From Clostridium tepidum (GTDB taxonomy: Bacteria > Bacillota > Clostridia > Clostridiales > Clostridiaceae), in assembly GCF_002008345.1 (NCBI RefSeq), contig NZ_MRAE01000009.1, positions 25,421-89,420 of the forward strand: a DNA stretch of 64,000 nt, read 5' to 3'. This document shows positions 1 to 7,899 of this stretch, one piece after another. The notes under the pieces are model-generated. The model made no database searches, had not been told where the DNA came from, and saw nothing but the letters and a program-made list of their open reading frames with translations. The number at the start of each line of letters is the position of its first letter. Positions within the stretch are counted from its first letter, which is position 1. The position numbers and the translations under genes were made by a program.

Positions 1-541
1 CTTCTTCTAATGTATAAAATCCATCTACAGCTATTACGGGCTTCATATCACCATAAGTTTTAAAATCTACTATGGTTTTTGATACAAAACCATTATTTCC
101 ATTAAACAATTTTATTTCATAAAAATCATTATGAACATCTATAATCGGAAGCTTAGCACCCTTATCCATTTTGTATAATACTTGTGAACTTATATTAGGT
201 TTACTTCTTATATTCCCATTCTCTACTTTCATTATAGCTTCAGTATAAATAGGTATATAAAGTATTTGTCCAATACTTAGTATTTCACTATCTAAATTAT
301 TTAATACCATTAAACTTTCTACAATAGTATTAAACTTCTTAGCAATAGAATATAAACTATCCCCTCTTTTTACTTCATAAATAGATATAGGTATAAAAAT
401 TTGTTGCCCTATATACAAATCATCCGAAACAAGTCCATTATATTCTTTTAATGTTTCAACAGTTATACCATAGAATCTAGCAATTTTGAATAAACTATCC
501 CCTTTTTTAACTATATAACTTATATTTTGTTGCCTCCACAT
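1..541 (-). CDS. LysM-LysM-SH3 cell-wall protein, C-terminus cut by the window edge
   Basis: The reading frame starts at an ATG at 541 and is open to the window edge, so the C-terminus is missing. Residues about 8-52 and 54-98 are two LysM peptidoglycan-binding repeats (KKGDSLFKIA and KRGDSLYSIA, each ending near FIPI or YIPI). They are followed from about residue 101 by an SH3b-like segment (NIRSKPNISSQVL). The visible tail, MKPVIAVDGFYTLEE, resembles the start of a glycosyl-hydrolase-18-like domain, but too little is present to decide. A weak ribosome site (GAAGGG) lies 7 bases before the ATG. There is no signal peptide, as in many spore or cortex-associated LysM proteins. It probably binds peptidoglycan; its catalytic activity cannot be seen. 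Confidence 0.75.
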   Translation of the reverse strand, partial: MWRQQNISYIVKKGDSLFKIARFYGITVETLKEYNGLVSDDLYIGQQIFIPISIYEVKRGDSLYSIAKKFNTIVESLMVLNNLDSEILSIGQILYIPIYTEAIMKVENGNIRSKPNISSQVLYKMDKGAKLPIIDVHNDFYEIKLFNGNNGFVSKTIVDFKTYGDMKPVIAVDGFYTLEE

Positions 542-610
542 ATATATTCCCTTCTAATATTAATTACACTTTTATAATATTCATTATAACTTTTTTTGAT
601 TATAATCCCT

Positions 611-1522
611 TTACAAAATAACTACATTATTTTGTAAAATACTAATATTTGCTCTTATTAATAAATCTTGCTGTAATACTAAATAACATTTTTCTCTCTC
701 AAAAGGATAATTCTCTGTATTTTTATAAATATTACTAGATTTTATATCTATTTTTTTTATTTCACCTAATAAAATGTCTTTATCTTTTGTATAATTATTA
801 AAATCTACTAAAAAACTTTCTCCTTTTTTCATATTGTCAAAAAATAATAAATCTATGTTTATAGCTTTACTAAAATCCTTATGTGAAATTATTCCTTGAT
901 TTTTAGTAATAATAGCACTTTTACTTATATTATCTAACGTTATATATTCTATATAACTTCTAATATACCCCTTAATAAATAATTTAGCCTTATTAAAATT
1001 CAATTTTATTAAATTAGCCGATTCTATAAAAACATTATTTTTAATTTCTTTTATATCTATAAAAGTACTGTCTATTTTAGTAAAAATACTATCTATCATT
1101 TCTACTTCAAAATTTGCTATTACTATAGGTACTTTAGAAAGTACTTTTTTTCTTGTTTCTTCATTCATTTTGATAGTATTATTTTCTTCATTATTTTTTT
1201 TAAGTTCAATTTTTTCCTTTAAAGATTCATTGTTTTTTTCTTTTTCTGTTTTTACTTTAATATCCTCTTTTAAATATTTTTTATTCTCTTTCTTTTCTAA
1301 TTGTGAATTTTCTTTTAAATCTAGTTTTACTTTTTTATCTTTTGAATCATTATTTTCTGTGAAATTATGTTTATGTTCTTCTTTAATTTTAGTGTTTTCT
1401 TTTAAAAGCTTTTTACTTTTTTCTTCATTTAATTTGATATTTTTTTTGCCCTTCTCTTTAACTTTTTCCACCTTTGTATTAGCATTTTCTTTTATATCAT
1501 ACATATTCATTTTCCCTTTCAA
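611..1522 (-). CDS. Lys/Glu-rich N-terminus fused to a coat-type (SPOCS-like) domain
   Basis: A 303-residue protein. Residues 1-120 are low-complexity, made mostly of Lys, Glu and Asn. Residues 125-303 align by eye with the protein encoded at 1712-2536: both have K-VP-VIA-EV, then a block ending FI-GYIR--IEY, then a C-terminal conserved stretch. That core resembles the SPOCS/DUF3794 family linked to spore coats in Clostridia. The start is a TTG at 1522 with AGGAG ten bases upstream; an in-frame ATG at 1510 is an alternative. It lies between the LysM gene and its paralogue, all on one strand. The charged N-terminus is absent from the paralogue. A spore-surface role is inferred, not shown. Confidence 0.65.
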   Translation of the reverse strand: MKGKMNMYDIKENANTKVEKVKEKGKKNIKLNEEKSKKLLKENTKIKEEHKHNFTENNDSKDKKVKLDLKENSQLEKKENKKYLKEDIKVKTEKEKNNESLKEKIELKKNNEENNTIKMNEETRKKVLSKVPIVIANFEVEMIDSIFTKIDSTFIDIKEIKNNVFIESANLIKLNFNKAKLFIKGYIRSYIEYITLDNISKSAIITKNQGIISHKDFSKAINIDLLFFDNMKKGESFLVDFNNYTKDKDILLGEIKKIDIKSSNIYKNTENYPFEREKCYLVLQQDLLIRANISILQNNVVIL

Positions 1523-1644
1523 ATTAATATTGCTCCTAATTTATACTTATTGTTATTTTCTTTTAGAGGTATATTTATTTGATTTATACATATATTATTA
1601 ATAAATCCTATCCACTCCAAATAAAAATCCACATATAAAATTAA

Positions 1645-1677
1645 ATAATTTAGGAGAATTAAATTCTCCTAAATTAT
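1645..1677 (-). terminator. Intrinsic terminator after the coat-domain gene
   Basis: A near-perfect inverted repeat (ATAATTTAGGAG / CTCCTAAATTAT) lies 35 bases past the stop codon of the gene ending at 1712. On the minus strand a T-rich run follows. It separates the two coat-domain paralogues into different transcripts. Confidence 0.6.
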
Positions 1678-1711
1678 CTTATATTGATCCTATAATTAGC
1701 AAATTATTTCA

Positions 1712-2536
1712 CTATTTTCTACAATCATGTGATGATTTAAAGTCTGAACCATTTACAGCTACTTGTTGTAATTGTAGAACTTTCACATTAATATGAACTA
1801 CCATTTTTTCTAGTATTTCATCATAAACTTTTTCTCCATATTCATAGCAAGGTTTCTTTTGTATATCAGCTTCAAATATTCTAGCACCTAATAGTTCACA
1901 GTATGGTTTTTCTACAAGTGTTATTGAATCTTCTAAATACTCTTGACAAGTAAGTTTTCCTAATCTTTCTTCTTCGCACTTACAATTGCAGTTGCATCCA
2001 CCACAGAATAAATCTGTTTCTCTTTGAAGTCCTCTATTTCCTAACACTGGAGGAGTTATATAAGTCACTTCTGTTACACAGTCAAATGGTATTTTTTCTG
2101 TAGTGTGTTTTATTTCACCACTTACTACATCATTTTTTACACAATCTGCAGTAGCATATTCTATATTCTTTCTAATATATCCACTTATAAATAACTTTCC
2201 TGTTATTGGAACACCATTTTCTATAACTCCTGCCCTTGGTAACAATTCACATTGAGTTAAAAAGACATCCTTTTTGATTCTCTTTATTTCAAAGTATTTC
2301 TCTTTTAATCTCATTCTAGCTTCTACATCTATTTGAACTTCTTTTTCTGCAATAACTACTGGTACTTTAGCTACAACTGGTGATGTTACAGCAGATGGTG
2401 TTAAATCAGTTCCATCACATAGTGGTAAAGTTTTGCTTTCTATTACTTTTCCACAATCTTTATAGCAACCATCTTTAAATGATTTATCTGAATGTGCATT
2501 TGCTTCATAATTGTTTCTTATCTCATTCATTGACAT
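1712..2536 (-). CDS. SPOCS/DUF3794-like domain protein, probable spore coat or exosporium component
   Basis: A 274-residue soluble protein with no signal peptide or membrane segment. Residues 57-130 hold VPVVIAEKEVQI, KRIKKDVFLTQC and LFISGYIRKNIEY, the pattern of the SPOCS/DUF3794 fold. A second segment (about 205-265) ends in MVVHINVKVLQL. Between them lies a Cys cluster (CGGCNCNCKC, near residue 180) that could cross-link or bind metal. Further Cys residues sit in the N-terminal 45 residues. The ATG at 2536 has GGGAGG eight bases upstream. The paralogue at 611-1522 follows it. Clostridial proteins with this domain are often annotated as spore coat or exosporium proteins; that is family knowledge, so localisation here is inferred. 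Confidence 0.7.
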   Translation of the reverse strand: MSMNEIRNNYEANAHSDKSFKDGCYKDCGKVIESKTLPLCDGTDLTPSAVTSPVVAKVPVVIAEKEVQIDVEARMRLKEKYFEIKRIKKDVFLTQCELLPRAGVIENGVPITGKLFISGYIRKNIEYATADCVKNDVVSGEIKHTTEKIPFDCVTEVTYITPPVLGNRGLQRETDLFCGGCNCNCKCEEERLGKLTCQEYLEDSITLVEKPYCELLGARIFEADIQKKPCYEYGEKVYDEILEKMVVHINVKVLQLQQVAVNGSDFKSSHDCRK

Positions 2537-2846
2537 CGATTATTCCTCCCAAGTTGTATAAATTTTTAATAGTTAAACTTGCTAACTATTTTTATAGGTT
2601 ATACTATATATTATGATGGACAAGCATTTTTGTTACTTGTATTGTATTTATACATATTAATATTTTTATAAATAAAGTTAAAAGTTCTTATCGGTATATA
2701 CTATTCTATTTAATGTATACTAGTGAATCTATAATTACTAAAATATTAAATCAATATTATAAATGTTTTAATTTTAAATATATATTATCATTTTTATTAC
2801 TATAGAATATATTGATATTGTAAATAATTTTATAGGAGTTAATATA
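2537..2846. other. Intergenic region between divergent genes
   Basis: About 310 AT-rich bases between the minus-strand coat-domain gene and the plus-strand Pro-rich gene. It must contain both promoters. I see TA-rich blocks but no convincing sigma-A box pair; sporulation-sigma promoters would be hard to recognise here. Confidence 0.4.
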
Positions 2847-3212
2847 ATGTATCCTTGTTTATATTGTTTTTACTATAATAACTATATGAGAGGACCTATG
2901 CCACCTCAATCACCTCCGCCTTTTGCTCCATTACCAGGTGGCGGTTTTGGCGGACCCCCAAGTACTCCACCTCCAAATTTTAATCCACCTACACCAAATA
3001 AAAATAACCCTAATTTAAAAGCTGTTGATCCTGGTTCCATAAGATTTTGCAGATATAAATTTACTTATATTTGGCCTCGTAGAGGAAAACCTTTCTGGAT
3101 GTGGATTGTATATATAGGAAGAAGATCTATATCTGGATGGAGATGGACTGGACGTAACTGGGTTTATACTGGAATTGACTTAAATACAATAGACAGTTTC
3201 CAATGTTATTAG
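2847..3212 (+). CDS. Small Pro-rich, Trp/Arg-rich protein of unknown function
   Basis: A 121-residue protein with a clear ribosome site (TAGGAG, eight bases before the ATG). Residues 1-15 are Tyr/Cys-rich (MYPCLYCFYYNNY). Residues 17-55 are a Pro/Gly-rich linker (PPQSPPPFAPLPGGGFGGPP). The remainder is a compact domain rich in Trp, Arg and aromatics, with WPRRGKPFWMW and GWRWTGRNW. It is one of only two confident plus-strand genes outside the conjugative element. It ends in a strong hairpin. I do not recognise the family. Next to spore-coat-type genes, a surface or coat role is possible but unproven. Confidence 0.65.
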   Translation: MYPCLYCFYYNNYMRGPMPPQSPPPFAPLPGGGFGGPPSTPPPNFNPPTPNKNNPNLKAVDPGSIRFCRYKFTYIWPRRGKPFWMWIVYIGRRSISGWRWTGRNWVYTGIDLNTIDSFQCY

Positions 3213-3235
3213 TTAAAGTTTAATTTTTCATAAAA

Positions 3236-3282
3236 AAATTTAAGCTTCTTAAGGAATTTTAACTCCAATGAAGCTTAAATTT
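3236..3282. terminator. Bidirectional terminator
   Basis: Perfect 13-bp inverted repeat (AAATTTAAGCTTC at 3236-3248, GAAGCTTAAATTT at 3270-3282) with a 21-base loop, flanked by A and T runs on both sides. It lies between the convergent genes ending at 3212 and 3293 and can serve both. Confidence 0.75.
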
Positions 3283-3292
3283 GTCTTTAAAT

Positions 3293-3736
3293 TTATTTTT
3301 TATATAACATTTCTATATGTGGTATATTATCTTCTAAATATACCTTTGATACTGGTGTAAATCCAACACTTTTATAAAAATCTATTAAATAATGCTGAGC
3401 TGAAATTCTTATAACATTTTCTTTTAAATTATTTTCTATAAAGCCTATGGCTTCTAAAACAATCTTTCTTGCTAATCCTTTTCTGCGATAGTCTTTATTT
3501 ACTAAAACTCTTCCTATAGATATCTCATTATAAGATACTCCTTTTTCTAATATTCTTAAATAAGCAATCACCTTTCCTTCTTCCATATAAAATAGATGAT
3601 ATGCATCTTTATCTTTGTCATCGCAATCATCATAAGGACATTTTTGTTCTACAATAAAAACTTCATTTCTTATTTTTAATATTTCATATATTTCTTCTAC
3701 AGTTAATTCATTAAATTTTTTTATTTTGCACTCCAT
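3293..3736 (-). CDS. GNAT-family N-acetyltransferase (ElaA-like)
   Basis: A 147-residue single-domain acetyltransferase. The GNAT core is visible: beta-strand VIAYLRILEKG, then IGRVLVNKDYRRKGLARKIV (about residues 73-92), which carries the R-x-x-G-x-A acetyl-CoA pyrophosphate-binding loop. After it comes IRISAQHYLIDFYKSVGF, the usual C-terminal strand-helix. The N-terminal LRNEVFIVEQKCPY-type segment (IRNEVFIVEQ here) is typical of the ElaA/YjcF subgroup. The substrate is unknown. An AGGAGG-like ribosome site precedes the ATG at 3736. It is separate from the ABC operon upstream (gap of about 40 bases). Confidence 0.85.
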   Translation of the reverse strand: MECKIKKFNELTVEEIYEILKIRNEVFIVEQKCPYDDCDDKDKDAYHLFYMEEGKVIAYLRILEKGVSYNEISIGRVLVNKDYRRKGLARKIVLEAIGFIENNLKENVIRISAQHYLIDFYKSVGFTPVSKVYLEDNIPHIEMLYKK

Positions 3737-3777
3737 AAGTTTCCTCCTGTTACAATATAATAATATAGATTTTAAAT

Positions 3778-4530
3778 TTAATTTTTATCTGTCACTGATT
3801 TTTTAATTAATAAATATTGTACACCCATAGATAATATACTTAGTATACTAAATGTTATAATTGCAATATACGGATTTTTATTTGCACAGTTAAGTCCAAA
3901 AATATTTTCAATTAATGTACATACATGATTATACATACCATTAGGTAAATTGATTATAACTATACTAAATATTATTGGGCTACATGATACTATTATTTGG
4001 CCTACTTTATTTAATCTAAAATAAATCATTGTTATAAATAATCCTATCATAAATATAAATACATATAATGCAAAGGTCCATATATAAGTTTCAAATAAAT
4101 TTGAAACACTATGATTTAATGTTACTTTCCAAAAAGAATTTACACCATAGGTTATTTCCCCATAAATTATATCAAAGATAGAAGGGCAAGCCATAAAAAA
4201 ATTATATATTCTATTTATAACTATATCAATTAATCCTAAAACTAAAGACATTATTATTCCATACTTTATATTTCCCCAATAAAAACTTTTTCTTGAAATA
4301 TTATTTCCTTGAGAAAAATAAAATGAAGATTTAAATGAATTTAACGCCATTACAAATATAAAAATCACTGTTGCAATTTCTACTCCATTTACTGAACCAT
4401 TATTCCCTACAGACATAAATTCTTCTATTAAAATTAATGTTAAAATTCCTATTAATATACTATAATAGATCAATATAGATTTTATAGAAGTTATTAATTG
4501 ATATCTACAAATTTTATTGCTTTTTTCCAT
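3778..4530 (-). CDS. ABC-2 type membrane protein, partner of the adjacent ATPase
   Basis: A 250-residue, very hydrophobic protein with about six membrane helices (for example ILIYYSILIGILTLILI near residues 18-34 and IAIITFSILSILSMGVQYLLI near the C-terminus). It begins three bases after the stop of the ATPase gene, so the two are co-transcribed and probably co-translated. It has no strong motif of its own; assignment as the transmembrane partner rests on topology and context. Such GntR-ABC-permease trios (YtrA/BcrA types) often export peptides or respond to cell-envelope stress. The substrate cannot be read from the sequence. Confidence 0.75.
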   Translation of the reverse strand: MEKSNKICRYQLITSIKSILIYYSILIGILTLILIEEFMSVGNNGSVNGVEIATVIFIFVMALNSFKSSFYFSQGNNISRKSFYWGNIKYGIIMSLVLGLIDIVINRIYNFFMACPSIFDIIYGEITYGVNSFWKVTLNHSVSNLFETYIWTFALYVFIFMIGLFITMIYFRLNKVGQIIVSCSPIIFSIVIINLPNGMYNHVCTLIENIFGLNCANKNPYIAIITFSILSILSMGVQYLLIKKSVTDKN

Positions 4531-4533
4531 TTA

Positions 4534-5403
4534 TTATTCCCCCCTATGTGTTAAATATATAAATAACTTTTGAAGTTCTACTGTACTAATTTCTAATTCT
4601 AGTTTTTTTATACTATCTAAATCCTCTTTACTTCTTTCTTGTAAAATTGTAGCCTTTTTATATGGACCTAAAGTTTCTATGTGTATTGTGTTTTTAGATA
4701 CTATATATTTATCTACAGCTCCACTGCTACCTGAAACTGCATAAGCTAAATTAAGCACATCTTCAGCAAAATTATTTTCTATTATTTTACCTTCTTTTAG
4801 TATAACTACCTTTTCTAAAAGATGAGAAATCTCCTCTATAATATGGGTAGATATTATAATTGTTTTTTCTCCATCATTATAAACCTTTAATAACTCTTTA
4901 TAAAATATATCTCTATGATTAGCATCCAATCCTAAAATAGGTTCATCAAAAATTAAAATTTCTGCACCTGAGGCTAGGGTACAAATAATTTTACTTATGG
5001 ATTTATATCCTGTTGATAAATTTTTTATTTTTTTCTTTATATTTAAATTAAACATATCAGTAAGTTTAAGGGCATATTCCATATCAAAATCTTCATAGAA
5101 CTCTTTAGTCCATTTGAAAACATCTACTATTTTCATTGATTCAGGAAAAAGATTTTTTTCTTCCATAAAATAAACTTTAGAAAGAGCATTGTCATTTTCA
5201 TAAACATTCTCGCCGTCTATTAAAATTTCTCCCCTATCTAAAATAGCCCTATTGGTTATAAGATTTAAAAGAGTTGTTTTTCCTGCTCCATTTCTTCCAA
5301 GAAGACCATATATTTTGCCCTCTTCTATGTCAAGAGAAATATTTGATAAAACTTCTTTCTTTTGATATGATTTAGTAACATTTTTTATTACTATACTACT
5401 CAT
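4534..5403 (-). CDS. ABC transporter ATP-binding protein (BcrA/YtrB type)
   Basis: A 289-residue ATPase. Walker A is GRNGAGKTT at residues 36-44; the signature LSTGYKS is a degenerate form of LSGGQ; Walker B is ILIFDEP with a D-loop GLD; and a switch histidine lies in ISTHIIEE. The last 80 residues form the C-terminal extension common in efflux ATPases of this type. Its ATG overlaps the end of the GntR gene (5396-5403), indicating translational coupling. The degenerate signature is normal for the YtrB/YhcG group. It energises the permease encoded at 3778-4530. Confidence 0.88.
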   Translation of the reverse strand: MSSIVIKNVTKSYQKKEVLSNISLDIEEGKIYGLLGRNGAGKTTLLNLITNRAILDRGEILIDGENVYENDNALSKVYFMEEKNLFPESMKIVDVFKWTKEFYEDFDMEYALKLTDMFNLNIKKKIKNLSTGYKSISKIICTLASGAEILIFDEPILGLDANHRDIFYKELLKVYNDGEKTIIISTHIIEEISHLLEKVVILKEGKIIENNFAEDVLNLAYAVSGSSGAVDKYIVSKNTIHIETLGPYKKATILQERSKEDLDSIKKLELEISTVELQKLFIYLTHRGE

Positions 5404-5770
5404 TTCTATATCCCCCTTTTATCATATCCATTATTTCATCCATAGATATTCCTAACCTTTTAGCCTCATCTATAAGAGTTAAAATATAATTATCAAAAAA
5501 TTGGCTTTTTCTTTTTTTCTTCAATTTTTCCTTTGCACCATTACAAACAAACATACCTACCCCTCTTTTCTTATAAATTATTTCTTCACTAACTAACAAA
5601 TTAAATCCTTTTCTTACTGTAGCTGGATTTATTTTATAAGTTACTGAAATCTCCGTTGTTGATGGAATTTGACTTTTTTCTTCATAAATCCCTTTTAATA
5701 TTCCATCCTCAATGGAATTAGCTATTTGCTGATATATAGGAATATCATCATTTAAATTCATAATTCTCAC
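5396..5770 (-). CDS. GntR-family regulator, YtrA subfamily
   Basis: A 124-residue regulator. Residues 8-76 form the GntR winged helix (IYQQIANSIEDGILKGIY, then the recognition region KINPATVRKGFNLLV). The C-terminal tail of about 45 residues is short, which marks the YtrA subgroup, which lacks a large effector domain and usually represses an adjoining ABC operon. It is the first gene of the operon and overlaps the ATPase start. A palindrome just upstream (5785-5808) is the obvious binding site, so autoregulation is likely. Confidence 0.88.
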   Translation of the reverse strand: MRIMNLNDDIPIYQQIANSIEDGILKGIYEEKSQIPSTTEISVTYKINPATVRKGFNLLVSEEIIYKKRGVGMFVCNGAKEKLKKKRKSQFFDNYILTLIDEAKRLGISMDEIMDMIKGGYRNE

Positions 5771-5784
5771 CTCATTACTTAGTT

Positions 5785-5834
5785 GGTTAGTCGCTTATGT
5801 AACTAACCGTATAACTATTTTCTCAAAATGTCAA
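5785..5834 (-). promoter_or_regulatory. Promoter and palindromic operator of the GntR-ABC operon
   Basis: GGTTAGT (5785-5791) and ACTAACC (5802-5808) form a perfect 7-bp inverted repeat with a 10-base spacer, 15 bases before the GntR start codon. A TTGACA -35 box (5829-5834, minus strand) lies upstream and would place the -10 region next to or inside the palindrome. This is the arrangement expected for repression by the first gene product. Confidence 0.65.
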
Positions 5835-5864
5835 TACCTTCCTAAATAGTTATATTGTCTTAAA

Positions 5865-5897
5865 TAAAAAAATCCCCTCTAATCGGAGATTTTTTTA
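5865..5897 (-). terminator. Intrinsic terminator of tyrS
   Basis: Inverted repeat with A and T tracts (AAAAAATC ... GATTTTTTT; one internal mismatch) about 45 bases after the tyrS stop codon, followed on the minus strand by T-rich sequence. Confidence 0.7.
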
Positions 5898-5940
5898 ATA
5901 ATTTTTAATTATCTTAACAAACCTATTCACTGTTTTTAAA

Positions 5941-7143
5941 TTATTTTTCACCTAATATTTTCATAAACTTCTTCTTTCCTACTTGAAGTATATCTTCATT
6001 TTTTACTTTACATTCTTCATTTACTTTTTCTCCATTTATTTTTACTGCTCCTTGTTTTACTAATCTTCTAGCTTCATTTTTACTAGGAGCAAATTCTGCT
6101 TTTACTATTAAATCTACTATATTTGTTTCATCTAAATTTTCTTTTAATGTATCTATGTCTTCGGGAATATTTCCTTTTTGGAATATGCTTTTAAAGTTTT
6201 CTTCTGCCTTTATGGATGCTTCTTCTCCATGGTATAATCTTACTATTTCCTTAGCAAGTTCCATTTTAACATCTCTTGGATTAACATTTTCCTCTTCTAA
6301 TTTTGCTTTTATTTTTGCTACTTCATCTGGGTGTATATCTGTAGCTAATTCATAGTATTTAATTATCATTTCATCTGGTATAGACATAACTTTTCCGTAT
6401 ATATCATTAGCATCTTCATTTATACCTATATAGTTTCCTAAACTTTTACTCATCTTATCTTTTCCATCTGTTCCTTCTAATAATGGCATAAGGATAGCAA
6501 CTTGACTCTCTTGATCAAAATCCTTTTGTATAGTTCTTCCCATAAGAAGATTAAATCTTTGGTCTGTTCCTCCTAGTTCTATATCCGCCTTTAAAGTAAC
6601 AGAGTCAAAAGCTTGTAGTAATGGATAAAAGAATTCGTGTATTCCTATACTAGAGTGGCTTTCAAATCTCTTTTTAAAATCCTCTCTCTCAAGCATTCTA
6701 GCAACTGTATACTTTGAAGTTAGCTCTATTGTATCTCTTAAAGATAATTTACCTAACCATTCACTATTAAACTTTAAGTCAGTCTTATCTTTATCTATTA
6801 TTTTAAATATCTGTTCTTCATAAGTTTTAGCATTAAACATAACTTCTTCTTGTGTTAATGGCTTTCTAGTTTTAGACTTTCCTGTTGGATCTCCTATTCT
6901 TCCTGTAAAATCTCCTATTATTATAACTGCTCTGTGTCCTAAGTCTTGCAGTTGTCTTATTTTTCTTAAAACTACTGAATGACCTATATGAATATCAGGT
7001 GCTGTAGGATCTAATCCTAATTTAACTGTTAGAGGTTTACCTGTTTTTTGTGATCTTTCTAGTTTCTTTTTTAAATCCTCTACATTTATAATTTCATCTA
7101 CACCTTTAGATATTATTTTTATTTGTTCTTCTATACTTTTCAT
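5941..7143 (-). CDS. tyrS: Tyrosyl-tRNA synthetase
   Basis: A 400-residue class I synthetase that charges tRNA-Tyr. The signature HIGH is at residues 52-55 and KMSKS at 230-234. The Tyr-binding region includes DFTGRIGDPTGKS and GGTDQRFN. An S4 RNA-binding domain occupies about 335-400 (FAPSKNEARRLVKQGAVKINGEKV). The motif layout fits the TyrZ-like second form of bacterial TyrRS. Start ATG at 7143 with a good AGGAGG-type ribosome site (AAGGAGGC). Expression is controlled by the T-box leader upstream; the 340 bases between the T-box terminator and the start are unusually long and contain a repeated element (7281-7368). Confidence 0.95.
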   Translation of the reverse strand: MKSIEEQIKIISKGVDEIINVEDLKKKLERSQKTGKPLTVKLGLDPTAPDIHIGHSVVLRKIRQLQDLGHRAVIIIGDFTGRIGDPTGKSKTRKPLTQEEVMFNAKTYEEQIFKIIDKDKTDLKFNSEWLGKLSLRDTIELTSKYTVARMLEREDFKKRFESHSSIGIHEFFYPLLQAFDSVTLKADIELGGTDQRFNLLMGRTIQKDFDQESQVAILMPLLEGTDGKDKMSKSLGNYIGINEDANDIYGKVMSIPDEMIIKYYELATDIHPDEVAKIKAKLEEENVNPRDVKMELAKEIVRLYHGEEASIKAEENFKSIFQKGNIPEDIDTLKENLDETNIVDLIVKAEFAPSKNEARRLVKQGAVKINGEKVNEECKVKNEDILQVGKKKFMKILGEK

Positions 7144-7483
7144 TTTTATAGCCTCCTTAAAATTATAATATTTTTTGTAAGGCCATATGCATATGGTAAT
7201 TATTTTATTATTTTTAGATTTAAATCATGATTTTATAAGCGCTTATTTATATAAATTATTTTTTAACCTTTTATTTATTCCATGACTCCTCAATCTAATA
7301 CTCCTATCTTCTTAAGAGTAGAAGTAAAGAGGGAATATGACCCTAGATAACCATTTTCTAAGATTTAGTAGGATCAAAAACTACCTCTGAAGCCAAGGAC
7401 TCTGTTTATTAAAACTATTTTTTTATAATATATAAGAATTTATAGTGAGTTTGTTTTTATAATTAAAATTTTATTTTAAATAC
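7144..7483 (-). other. Untranslated stretch between T-box terminator and tyrS
   Basis: About 340 bases with no convincing gene. It holds the structured element at 7281-7368, then a short hairpin-prone segment around 7376-7405 (ACCTCTGAAGCC / GGACTCTG), and an AT-rich rest. Such a distance between a T-box terminator and its gene is unusual. Confidence 0.5.
7281..7368 (-). repeat. 88-bp structured element, copy A, in the tyrS leader
   Basis: On the plus strand it runs from CATGACTCC (7281-7289) to TTCTAAGATTTAG (ending at 7368). A second copy of 86 bp with the same ends lies at 50477-50562, upstream of a tyrosine-type ABC importer. The conserved blocks are CATGACTCC and TAGATAACC-TTCTAAG-TTTAG, about 26 of 32 bases in the latter. 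The central 45 or so bases differ in sequence but can fold into a hairpin in both copies. On the transcript the conserved part forms CUUAGA / UCUAGG with a GGUUA loop. It lies between the T-box terminator and the start codon, so it is transcribed only on antitermination. Function unknown. Confidence 0.55.
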
Positions 7484-7790
7484 AAAAAATCCCGTCTCTA
7501 GATTAACTAGAGGACGGGAGTTATACTCACGTGGTACCACCTCGATTTATTAGATATGTCACCATATCTAACCTTTTCAAGTACTAAACTAAAAATAGTT
7601 TTTATACTCTAGCACTATAACGGGTGCAGGGAATCCGAAAACAGCCTACTACCTTAACCAAGGATTCGGTGCTCCGCTCAGAGATGTATTCAAAATACTT
7701 TTCTTTTCTTCTTTTCACCAACCAGAAGCTCTCTTTAAAAGAATTTGTATTTTTACTTCTTCTCATCACAGCTTTTAATTTAATATTTTT
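7484..7790 (-). promoter_or_regulatory. Tyrosine T-box riboswitch controlling tyrS
   Basis: The minus strand carries the T-box sequence AGGTGGTACCACG (7530-7542), followed by a terminator stem (7491-7518) and a U run at 7484-7489. Upstream is the stem I region. Its 3' side reads GAAUAC-AUCUCU, with the tyrosine codon UAC (7686-7688) at the specifier position directly before the segment that pairs with AGAGAG. Uncharged tRNA-Tyr would pair with the specifier and the T-box bulge and prevent termination. The specifier agrees with the downstream gene, tyrS. Confidence 0.9.
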
Positions 7791-7795
7791 AGTGA

Positions 7796-7824
7796 ATTAT
7801 ATCATGATATTAATATACTGTCAA
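7796..7824 (-). promoter_or_regulatory. Sigma-A promoter of the tyrS leader
   Basis: Perfect consensus TTGACA (7819-7824) and TATAAT (7796-7801) on the minus strand with a 17-base spacer. Transcription would begin near 7789, just before the T-box stem I. Confidence 0.9.
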
Positions 7825-7899
7825 TATAAATTTTAAAATTATATTATATAAATTAAAATATTTTTTATATTTTGTACATATTTTAATTAATTAATACAT

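Noticed and set aside
1170..1601. 143-codon hydrophobic plus-strand frame
   Set aside because: It is the antisense of the Lys/Glu-rich arm of the gene at 611-1522, which naturally reads as Phe/Ser/Leu on the opposite strand.
7261..7440. Possible IS605/IStron end or known riboswitch in the tyrS leader
   Set aside because: I compared the conserved pieces with the riboswitch and insertion-sequence end motifs I remember and found no match. The shared-element interpretation is kept instead.
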